From JBAYJC01 sp041665285 (GTDB lineage Bacteria; Patescibacteriota; Patescibacteriia; 2-12-FULL-60-25), in assembly GCA_041665285.1 (NCBI GenBank), contig JBAYJC010000006.1:1-64000 (forward strand): 64,000 nucleotides of DNA, in the 5' to 3' direction. This document shows positions 41,456 to 48,294 of this stretch, one piece after another. Every line of letters begins with the position of its first letter. The first letter of the stretch is position 1. The position numbers were made by a program, and so were the translations under genes. The notes under the pieces are model-generated. The model did not search any database. It was not told the origin of the DNA and saw only the letters and a program-made list of their open reading frames with translations.

Positions 41456-43444
41456 ATGGCCCTCATCGTCACCATCAACGGCACCGACCGTTCGGCGTTC
41501 ATCGACTGGGAGTCGCTCAACGTCCAGCAAATCGCCACCTCTGAGGTCGATTCCGCCCAGTTCAAGGTCAAGACATACGGAGTAAAGAAGCTCGCGCTCA
41601 CCGTCGGCGACGAGGTTCTTGTGTATGACGGCGCCACGGCGATCTTCGGCGGCACCATCGTCCGCGTGGCAAACGAGGTCCTGGCCGGCAACCTCACCAC
41701 CGTCTCCGTCGAGTGCGTATCCCACGAGCGCACTCTGGACCGATACCTCGTGGCGCGCGAGATCCAAAACAAAAATGGGTTCTACGTCATCAACACTATC
41801 ATCACGGAATTCGTGAACCGTACCAAGAAAGTCATCGCCTCTGGGGAGAGTACGGAGACCTGGACGACCGAGGATGGGACCGTGGCCGCGAATACGACCG
41901 CGGGGGAGTTCATCCTCGAAAGTCAGTCGCGCAAATTCACGGCCACAGCAGGCGCCACGGCCACCGCGCGCTTTCCCTTGACGCTCGACCTCACCATCTT
42001 CGATAACGGCCTGGCGAGCACCACAGATGACCTGGTGACGTTCTGGTATCACGTCGACACCGTGTCCCGTTTCGCGAGCCTACGCCTACGCCTGACGAAC
42101 GACGCTCCTGGTACATACACCAACTATTTCGAGACGACGATCGTTGCGACGCCACGCCAAGGATGGAATCAGGCAGTCGTGGCAAAATCAGCCTTCACCT
42201 CCACGGGTAGCCCCGTCTGGTCCGCTGTCACCGCGGGTCAATGTCAGATCACGGCAGGCGCTAGTGGCACGCTCAACGTCTCCATCGACGACATCCGCCT
42301 CGTGAAAGTGTCCGAGGCCTTCACTCAGCAAAACGTTACAAGCGCCACGGCAGTGCTGGGGAGCGTCAAATTCAATTATGAGCAAGTATCTCAAGCCCTC
42401 AAGCAGATCGCTGAGGCGCTGGGTTTTGAGTGGTACATCACGCCCTCCCGCGACATCTTCTTCTATCTTCCCTCGACCATCGTGGCACCATTCGCCCTGA
42501 CAGACACAAGCGGGAATTTCGTGTGGGACAGCTTGCGCGTGGAGAGCGACGTCACGAACATCAAGAATCAGGTCTTTGTACGTGGCGGGGAGTATGACGG
42601 CTCAACGATCACGGAGAGCATGGTGGCAGATGGTAGCCAGCTCCACTTCAAGACGCCGTACAAGATGAAGAACGTGAGTGTGAAGGTTGCTGGCGCAAGC
42701 AAGACCGTGGGCGTTGATAACCTGGACGATCCAACATCATACGATTGTCTCTACAATTTCAATGAAAAAACCCTAAAGTTTCGAAGCGACAATAAGCCGG
42801 CCGCAACCAAGATCGTCGCCATCACCGGCAATCCGAAGATCCCAGTCATTGTAAAAAAGAGTGACGCATCCAGCATCGCCACGCATGGAATTTATGAGTA
42901 CGTGATCGTCGACAAATCCATCACAACGCTCCAGGGCGGCCGTGATCGCGCGAGCGCCGAGCTGAAGACGTACCGCGACAGTTTGGTCGAGGGAGGATTC
43001 AAAACGTACGTGGCGGGACTCAGAGCCGGACAGACCATCTCCGTCAACGTGGCCGCGCGCAGTATTGCGGACAGCTATCGCATCAGGTCCGTCACATTCC
43101 GCGCCAAAACACCCACGGAATTCGAGTACGAGGCCGCGATCGTGAGCACGCGCACGTTTGGCATCATCGACTACCTCCTTGGCCTCCTTCGCAAGGAGAA
43201 AAAACAGATCGACCTCAATGATAACGAGGTGAGCGATCTTGTGCAGGACATAACGGAAATGCTGACGATCACAGATGTGTGGCTCGCGGGGAGCCGGAAC
43301 GATCAGACGGAGACCATCACGTCGTCAGAGGTTTTGAGCAGTCAGCTCGATCACGGAACGATCTTTGTGTTTGGTCCATACACCCCCACGGGCTTTGTGG
43401 ATAATAAGCGGGTGTTCATTTTCGACGGAAGTATATTGGGATAG
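41456..43444 (+). CDS. Tail hub/baseplate protein with inserted beta-sandwich
   Basis: 662 residues. MALIVTINGTDRSAFIDWESLNVQQ... and VECVSHERTLDRYLVARE fit the N-terminal hub domain of siphophage tail-tip proteins. Residues about 135-285 look like an inserted carbohydrate-binding jelly-roll (FEILESQSRKFTATAGATATARFPLTLD-type strands). GFEWYITPSRDIFFYLPS continues the hub, and the end is a beta-rich tip. Start context TCATG, an exception to the TATG rule. Confidence 0.75.
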   Translation: MALIVTINGTDRSAFIDWESLNVQQIATSEVDSAQFKVKTYGVKKLALTVGDEVLVYDGATAIFGGTIVRVANEVLAGNLTTVSVECVSHERTLDRYLVAREIQNKNGFYVINTIITEFVNRTKKVIASGESTETWTTEDGTVAANTTAGEFILESQSRKFTATAGATATARFPLTLDLTIFDNGLASTTDDLVTFWYHVDTVSRFASLRLRLTNDAPGTYTNYFETTIVATPRQGWNQAVVAKSAFTSTGSPVWSAVTAGQCQITAGASGTLNVSIDDIRLVKVSEAFTQQNVTSATAVLGSVKFNYEQVSQALKQIAEALGFEWYITPSRDIFFYLPSTIVAPFALTDTSGNFVWDSLRVESDVTNIKNQVFVRGGEYDGSTITESMVADGSQLHFKTPYKMKNVSVKVAGASKTVGVDNLDDPTSYDCLYNFNEKTLKFRSDNKPAATKIVAITGNPKIPVIVKKSDASSIATHGIYEYVIVDKSITTLQGGRDRASAELKTYRDSLVEGGFKTYVAGLRAGQTISVNVAARSIADSYRIRSVTFRAKTPTEFEYEAAIVSTRTFGIIDYLLGLLRKEKKQIDLNDNEVSDLVQDITEMLTITDVWLAGSRNDQTETITSSEVLSSQLDHGTIFVFGPYTPTGFVDNKRVFIFDGSILG

Positions 43445-43488
43445 AAGACCAAATTTAACTCTTCATTATTCATTTTTTTCATCAGTGT

Positions 43489-44154
43489 ATGTCTTATCCT
43501 CGCAAGACGGTTGCGGCTATCGTCGGGACAGCCCTCGCGGGCATTGCCACCGTGGTTATCACGGTCGCAACGATCGCCACGCTCAACGTGACGAATCTCA
43601 CATCTGTAAACACGACATCGACCCGGGCCGTGATTGGCACGCTTACGGTCACGTCGACGGCTACGATGCCGGGAGCTCTCACCAATTCGTACTCGCTGTT
43701 CACGACCGGCAATTTATTGGCCACGTCCACGTTTTCCGCGCAGGCGGCCAATGTCACGACGACGCTCGCCGTGGGCGGCGCATCGACGATGACGGGTGCA
43801 GTGGCGGCAAACGGCGGTCTTACGTTCACACAGGCTACGGGAACAACATCCTTCACCATCCCAGCCGCCGGGTCGCCTCTCAAGGGCTTGTACCGCACGA
43901 CGAGCGCGATTGATGTGCAGTCAATGGCCATCGGATCCGTGACGTCATCCGCAGTCGCCCTGACCGGTTCCGTGGGAGACCATTGTACGGCGGAGGCTAT
44001 TTCCGGCGATTACCGATCGCCGACTTCCACCGGTTTAGTGCAATGCAAGATGACGGGTACGAATACGGCAACCTTGTATTTCTCGAACGTCTCAAGCACG
44101 GCGGCCTTCGACGCCGGCATGTCCACATTCTCATTGTTGAATTTCGTATTCTAA
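43489..44154 (+). CDS. Thr/Ser/Ala-rich tail fiber-like protein
   Basis: 221 residues. A hydrophobic N-terminus (VAAIVGTALAGIATVVITVATIA) runs into a low-complexity beta-rich body of T, S, A and N (TLNVTNLTSVNTTSTRAVIG). The N-terminal stretch could be a membrane or virion anchor. Position behind the hub fits a fiber stem. Confidence 0.55.
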   Translation: MSYPRKTVAAIVGTALAGIATVVITVATIATLNVTNLTSVNTTSTRAVIGTLTVTSTATMPGALTNSYSLFTTGNLLATSTFSAQAANVTTTLAVGGASTMTGAVAANGGLTFTQATGTTSFTIPAAGSPLKGLYRTTSAIDVQSMAIGSVTSSAVALTGSVGDHCTAEAISGDYRSPTSTGLVQCKMTGTNTATLYFSNVSSTAAFDAGMSTFSLLNFVF

Positions 44155-44158
44155 AATC

Positions 44159-44620
44159 ATGCCTGAGCACATCCACGATCACCTGACCCTCAAGGGCAGG
44201 GTGCGCCTTGCCGTCTGGAATCCAGATGGGAGTCTTGCGTCTGAGCAAATCGTGGACAACCTCGTGGTCACGGCTGGGCGCGCTCTCTTGGCGCAGGCGT
44301 TCGCGAATCCGAGTATCGACGTCCGCGTGTCTCATGTAGAGCTCGGCACAGGCACGACAGCGCCGGCAAACGGTGACACGGTACTCGAAACGCCAAGCTA
44401 TCGAAACGCCATTGCGAGCGCGCTCAACGTGAGCAATGTGGCGACGCTGACGGGATTCTTCTCGGCGACGGAATGTAATGGCACCTATCGAGAAGCCGGG
44501 CTATTTATCAACGGCACGGGGTCACTTGGTACCGGCACGCTACTCAGTCGCGTGGCGATCAATATCACGAAGAGCGCCATCCAGACGCTGACGATCGAAT
44601 GGGCGATAACACTTTCCTAG
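44159..44620 (+). CDS. Tail fiber-associated protein, copy 1
   Basis: 153 residues. The blocks AGRALLAQAFAN, VELGTGTTAPANGDTVLE, GTYREAGLFINGTG and LSRVAINITKSA recur in the product at 45859-46407, so the two are paralogs flanking the glycine-rich adhesin. This domain type occurs in baseplate or fiber tips of long-tailed phages. Confidence 0.7.
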   Translation: MPEHIHDHLTLKGRVRLAVWNPDGSLASEQIVDNLVVTAGRALLAQAFANPSIDVRVSHVELGTGTTAPANGDTVLETPSYRNAIASALNVSNVATLTGFFSATECNGTYREAGLFINGTGSLGTGTLLSRVAINITKSAIQTLTIEWAITLS

Positions 44621-44621
44621 T

Positions 44622-45857
44622 ATGTCCTACACTCCCGGAGTCGCTGGTAATCAGCTCACAGCGGCCAACGCCAACAAAAACTGGTTCGGTCCGACGCAGA
44701 CCTACGGAGAGACGATCGCCGTGGGCCACATTCTGTATCTCAAGGCGGCGGATGGAAAACATTGGAAGGCATCGGCGGCCACGCAGGCGCATGTCGATGC
44801 GCTCAGCGCCGCGGCGAACGTAGCCGGCTCCGCAAACGATGTTGTGAGTGTCATTCCTCCTGGAATGGTTATTGAGGGGCTATCTTCGCTTACGGCCGGA
44901 TCCATCTATTATCTCCAAGATACGGCCGGGACGATCGGAACCACACCGGGCACCATTTCTGTCGAGGTCGGCGTAGCGCTCTCCACGACATCGCTTTTGT
45001 TCATGCCGAGGGTTCCTCAGAAGATGGTGGATATTCAGGCGTTTACTGGCGACGGCACATGGACGAAACCAACCGGGGCAAAACTCGTTGAAGTATTTTT
45101 ATTTGGCGCGGGTGGTGGCGGAGGCGGAGGAAACGCGGCAAGTGCTGGCACAGGCGGGGGAGGAGGCGCGTGTAACCACGTCATTCGTCCGGCGGATTTG
45201 TATTCTGCCACGGTCGCAATCACGATCGGAACCGGAGGCTCTGGCGGAGGCAATGACACAAACGGTTCTGCTGGTGGCACGTCAACATTTGGCGCTTATT
45301 TTTCGGCATATGGAGGTGGCGGAGGATCGAAAGGAATCAACGCCGGACGTGCAGGCGGAGGAGGCGGCGGTACGTTGGGCGCTGGAGCGACATCCGCGGG
45401 CACTACCTGCACCGGAGGAAGTCCGGCCTATACAGCGGCGGTTGATGGAGCAGGCGGAGGAGGCGGAGGCGGGGAACAAGATGGAAAAAAAGCCGAGTAT
45501 GGTGGAGCGGGCGGAGGCGGTCATGACGCCGGTCTCTGGGCCTACAATGGAGGATCTCCTATTTTTGGCGGAGGCGGGGGAGGTTGTGGATCGTCTGGTG
45601 CAAACGGCGCGGCGAATGGAGGCGGGGGAGGCGGAGGTGCGGCTGGTGGGACGGCTGAAGTGGCCGGAACTGCTGGTGCGAATGGCGGAGGCGGAGGCGG
45701 GGGAGGCGGGGGAAATAATGGCGGAGCAGGAGCCGGCGGTAATGCAGGCGCAGGAGGAGCATACGGTGGAGGTGGCGGCGGCGGAGGAAAAGGAACAAGC
45801 GCAGGCGCAGGCGGGAATGGCGGGAATGGCGGATGTGTCGTGATAACCCATTTTTGA
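44622..45857 (+). CDS. Glycine-rich receptor-binding adhesin
   Basis: 411 residues. An N-terminal region (about 1-135) binds it to the virion; IQAFTGDGTWTKPTGAKLVEVFLFGAG leads to about 250 residues made mainly of Gly tracts broken by short loops (GGGGGACNHV, GGSPIFGGGGGGCGS). This pattern is that of a polyglycine-II sandwich as in T-even gp38-type adhesins. Variable loops between Gly tracts would set host range (inference). The last residues CVVITHF close the sheet. Confidence 0.8.
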   Translation: MSYTPGVAGNQLTAANANKNWFGPTQTYGETIAVGHILYLKAADGKHWKASAATQAHVDALSAAANVAGSANDVVSVIPPGMVIEGLSSLTAGSIYYLQDTAGTIGTTPGTISVEVGVALSTTSLLFMPRVPQKMVDIQAFTGDGTWTKPTGAKLVEVFLFGAGGGGGGGNAASAGTGGGGGACNHVIRPADLYSATVAITIGTGGSGGGNDTNGSAGGTSTFGAYFSAYGGGGGSKGINAGRAGGGGGGTLGAGATSAGTTCTGGSPAYTAAVDGAGGGGGGGEQDGKKAEYGGAGGGGHDAGLWAYNGGSPIFGGGGGGCGSSGANGAANGGGGGGGAAGGTAEVAGTAGANGGGGGGGGGGNNGGAGAGGNAGAGGAYGGGGGGGGKGTSAGAGGNGGNGGCVVITHF

Positions 45858-45858
45858 T

Positions 45859-46407
45859 ATGCCCTCTATCAAAGAACAGGTCGGCATCAAAGGTCACTAC
45901 CGTCTCACTGAGTGCGATCCTTTGCGCGCACCCGAGCTGTACGAGAAAATCGTACGACTGATTGAGCGTGGGGAGCAGGTCGCGCGCGAGCTATTGGACG
46001 AATATCACGCCAAGGCGCTCGTTGCGGTCCATGAGTTTGATAACCTCATCCCAACCGTAGGACAGAGCGTGATCGCTCAACGCCTCGCGAATGTCACCAC
46101 GTACACCGGTATCGTGAATTACGCCGCGGTTGGATCGAATACGACCACACCGAACATTTCAGACACGCAACTCGGCACAGAAACGTACCGGCAGACACTC
46201 ACGTCGCAGACGTATCTCGATAACATCGCCTACCTCTCGTGTTTCATCGTAGCGGGGAGCGCTACGGGCACGCACAAAGAGGCTGGGCTATTTATTGATG
46301 GGGGTGCAGGAGCAAATACAGGTCAACTGTTGTCCCATGTTGCTATCGACATCACAAAGGGGGCGTCAAATTCTTTGACATTGGACATCGCCTTGACTGT
46401 TTCATGA
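45859..46407 (+). CDS. Tail fiber-associated protein, copy 2
   Basis: 182 residues. It shares the C-terminal domain of the 44159 gene (VGSNTTTPNISDTQLGTE, GTHKEAGLFIDGG, LSHVAIDITKG). The N-terminal 65 residues differ and are helical (YEKIVRLIERGEQVARELLDEY), which may be an attachment coil. Confidence 0.7.
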   Translation: MPSIKEQVGIKGHYRLTECDPLRAPELYEKIVRLIERGEQVARELLDEYHAKALVAVHEFDNLIPTVGQSVIAQRLANVTTYTGIVNYAAVGSNTTTPNISDTQLGTETYRQTLTSQTYLDNIAYLSCFIVAGSATGTHKEAGLFIDGGAGANTGQLLSHVAIDITKGASNSLTLDIALTVS

Positions 46408-46452
46408 GATGGGGTTGTTCTGCCCTGGCAGAGGGGATAGGCTGTACGGACT

Positions 46453-46632
46453 ATGCCAAAACACGCTCTCAAAAAGGACGGTGTGACGATCGTTCAAATC
46501 GTTGCAACACACGATAAAGTATTTGGACTCGGAGACGATCAGCTTGTCTATGAATGGAATCCATCATTTTGTGCTTTCTTACTTATTGAGCTCAGTGAAG
46601 AAGAGAAACGCAATCAGGAGGTGTATCTCTGA
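46453..46632 (+). CDS. Small phage protein, unknown
   Basis: 59 residues (MPKHALKKDGVTIVQIVATH...), start context ACTATG. Last ORF of the fiber cluster; may be a tail-fiber chaperone by position only. The following 237 bp hold hairpins and the integrase promoter. Confidence 0.5.
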   Translation: MPKHALKKDGVTIVQIVATHDKVFGLGDDQLVYEWNPSFCAFLLIELSEEEKRNQEVYL

Positions 46633-46769
46633 GCACGCTGTCGAGTCGTAGCTGGGTACTTGACAACAGGGCCGACAAGTGGTTGGCTCTATCATGAAAA
46701 CCAAAGATCAATCGCTTGTGGCCGCAAGGCCGCCCATTCATGGGGTTCTTAGACGAGCAATTTCTGGGC

Positions 46770-46798
46770 TAGAAAATAGCCACATTTCGGCGTATAAT
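46770..46798 (+). promoter_or_regulatory. Integrase promoter
   Basis: TAGAAA, 17-bp spacer, TATAAT. The start near 46804 falls just at the foot of the leader hairpin. Confidence 0.6.
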
Positions 46799-46801
46799 AT
46801 A

Positions 46802-46861
46802 AAAGCCGTCGACAGAAACCGCGTAGCCTAAGAACCGCGCGGGAGTATGTCGGCGGTTTTT
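46802..46861 (+). terminator. Terminator-like hairpin in the integrase leader
   Basis: A 13-bp outer stem AAAGCCGTCGACA / TGTCGGCGGTTTT (46802-46814, 46848-46860) with an inner CCGCG/CGCGG stem and a run of five T ends 9 bp before the integrase ATG. Transcripts from the promoter above would meet it at once. Confidence 0.65.
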
Positions 46862-46869
46862 GAATACTT

Positions 46870-48006
46870 ATGAGCACGAATAATTCGGAACATTTTCAGG
46901 CATTCCTCCGATGGCTCGGATGCCAGCATTCCGTGGCCACGGTTGCCAGTTATCGCAATGCGCTTGCGTCACTCATGAAATATCTCGATGAGATTGATCG
47001 TGAACTTTTGGAGTGTAGTCTGGACGATTTTTCGAAATACATCATCTGGCTTGAAAACAAGGGCCTAAGATCCGGCACGCGCGGGCTGTACGTGACGTCC
47101 TTGAAAACGATGTGGTCATGGCTTCGCAAGCAGGGGATGGTCACGCTCGATGAGAGTATGATCCCAACGCCGAGGGTGGCGAGTGACAGACGCTCGTATC
47201 CATTTTTGGAGCCGCACGAGTTTACGGCGCTTCTTGGGGCATTCGATGAGTTTTATCCCAAGGAACTGCGCAACAAGACGATTATTGCCTTCTTGTACGC
47301 AACAGGCGTGCGGCTTGGTGAACTTTTGAGTTTGAACGTCGATGATCTCAATCTTGAGCGCATGGTTGCGGTTGTGCGAACTTTCAAACGCCACGATCAC
47401 AAGCGTGAGATTTATTGGGATGAGGAGACCAATCGGCTTTTGGGGAAATGGTTGGAGACCCGTGCGCATGTTCTCCGGACACAGGGGAGCGGCTGTGAGG
47501 CTCTATGGGTCAGCATGGACACGTCACGCCCTCCCGCGCGCCTTGAGCGCCATTGCGTGCAAAAGCTCTTTCGTGCGCTTCGTAAACAGCTCGGCATGGA
47601 TAAGCCTCTCTCACCTCATTCCTGTCGCCACGGCTTCGGCTATCGTGGCGTGCGCAACGATGTGAACCTTCGATATTTGCAGGTTGCCATGGGGCACGCG
47701 AATCTCAAGAATACGATGGTGTACATGGGGTACAAAGAGAAAGAGGTCGAGGACGAGTGCCGTGCGAAGCTCCTGCCGGAAGTCGGAACGCTATTGACGG
47801 AGTGTCGGGAGAAGAATACTATGTTTATGTATGCCAGTACCAGAAAAAATCGCTCGAAATTCGAGCATAGTCCGCCAATTCGAAAGAGGCCTTTCTTACA
47901 GAGAAATAGCCAAGATTCAGGGCCTTCACGTAAAAACCGTTTGGGACATTATTCAACGAGACCAAGAACGGAAGAAGAAAAAAGCGTTGTAATGACGGGA
48001 GTTTGA
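46870..48006 (+). CDS. int: Tyrosine recombinase (phage integrase)
   Basis: 378 residues in frame. SAM-like N-terminal domain to about 95, then the catalytic domain with R148 (ATGVRLGE), K173 (FKRHDHKRE), H250 and R253 (HSCRH), H276 (GHANLKNT) and the nucleophile Y285 (MVYMGY). The XerC/D-like catalytic core ends near residue 310; the last 60 residues are low-complexity basic and overlapped by another ORF. Placed at the right end of the phage as usual. Confidence 0.92.
   Translation: MSTNNSEHFQAFLRWLGCQHSVATVASYRNALASLMKYLDEIDRELLECSLDDFSKYIIWLENKGLRSGTRGLYVTSLKTMWSWLRKQGMVTLDESMIPTPRVASDRRSYPFLEPHEFTALLGAFDEFYPKELRNKTIIAFLYATGVRLGELLSLNVDDLNLERMVAVVRTFKRHDHKREIYWDEETNRLLGKWLETRAHVLRTQGSGCEALWVSMDTSRPPARLERHCVQKLFRALRKQLGMDKPLSPHSCRHGFGYRGVRNDVNLRYLQVAMGHANLKNTMVYMGYKEKEVEDECRAKLLPEVGTLLTECREKNTMFMYASTRKNRSKFEHSPPIRKRPFLQRNSQDSGPSRKNRLGHYSTRPRTEEEKSVVMTGV
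47831..47992 (+). CDS. Small HTH protein overlapping the integrase 3' end
   Basis: 53 residues (MPVPEKIARNSSIVRQFERG...), in another frame than int. LSYREIAKIQGLHVKTVWDII is a clean helix-turn-helix of the sigma-70 region 4/transposase type, followed by a Lys-rich tail. It looks far more protein-like than the overlapping int tail. It could be a regulator or excisionase. Context GTATG. Confidence 0.6.
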   Translation: MPVPEKIARNSSIVRQFERGLSYREIAKIQGLHVKTVWDIIQRDQERKKKKAL

Positions 48007-48035
48007 AGGTGTCGGGAGTTATCCACAGGCTATCA

Positions 48036-48064
48036 TTGACGGCGTCGGGAGATAGGAGTATAGT
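48036..48064 (+). promoter_or_regulatory. Strong promoter near the right prophage end
   Basis: TTGACG, 17-bp spacer, TATAGT. No gene follows before the terminator at 48168-48197, leaving a transcript of about 125 nt in the integrated state. Confidence 0.65.
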
Positions 48065-48167
48065 GGTAATTGTAGATTGATTCCACGCTCCTGAACGCAA
48101 GTGAGGTCACGAAGAGTGCCCGCCGGGTAGCACAGTGGAGCAAACGCTAAGCGATCAAATCAACAAA

Positions 48168-48197
48168 AAAAGAACAGACCATATGGTCTGTTCTTTT
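48168..48197. terminator. Bidirectional palindromic terminator near the right junction
   Basis: A perfect 15-bp inverted repeat centred at 48182/48183 (AGAACAGACCAT / ATGGTCTGTTCT with A- and T-runs outside) could end transcripts from both sides. No loop bases are left in the strict palindrome, so the tip must open. Confidence 0.7.
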
Positions 48198-48241
48198 GTA
48201 GAAAAAAGTTGTCGGTTGTGGATATGTATTTCGATGTTAAT

Positions 48242-48251
48242 GTGCTATACT
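48242..48251 (+). promoter_or_regulatory. Extended -10 promoter of the first giant surface protein
   Basis: TGTGCTATACT holds TG-N-TATACT; no good -35. The same GCTATACTTT occurs before the second giant gene (51203-51212). Confidence 0.45.
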
Positions 48252-48294
48252 TTTTTCGTTACTCATTTGGTCTTTAACATTCGTCAATTATTTT

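Larger units (their letters stand above)
15571..48200 (+). mobile_element. Temperate siphovirus-like prophage (approximate limits)
   Basis: One largely forward-strand module holds recombination and replication genes, terminase, portal, protease, HK97 capsid, connectors, tail tube, tape measure, tail hub, fibers and a tyrosine integrase in normal siphophage order. The left edge is set by the rpsI terminators and the right edge by the integrase and the palindromic terminator at 48168-48197. I found no convincing direct repeat (att site); the best shared word was only 7 bp, so limits are uncertain by about 100-200 bp. All core structural genes appear intact. Confidence 0.9.

Noticed and set aside
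41378..42052. N-terminal extension of the reverse-strand zinc-ribbon ORF
   Set aside because: It is the antisense shadow of the tail hub gene; the zinc-ribbon protein starts well at 41377.
45088..45890. Long ORFs in other frames of the glycine-rich adhesin gene
   Set aside because: GGN-rich DNA leaves other frames open; their Glu/Ala/Arg or Ser/Pro-rich readings are artefacts.
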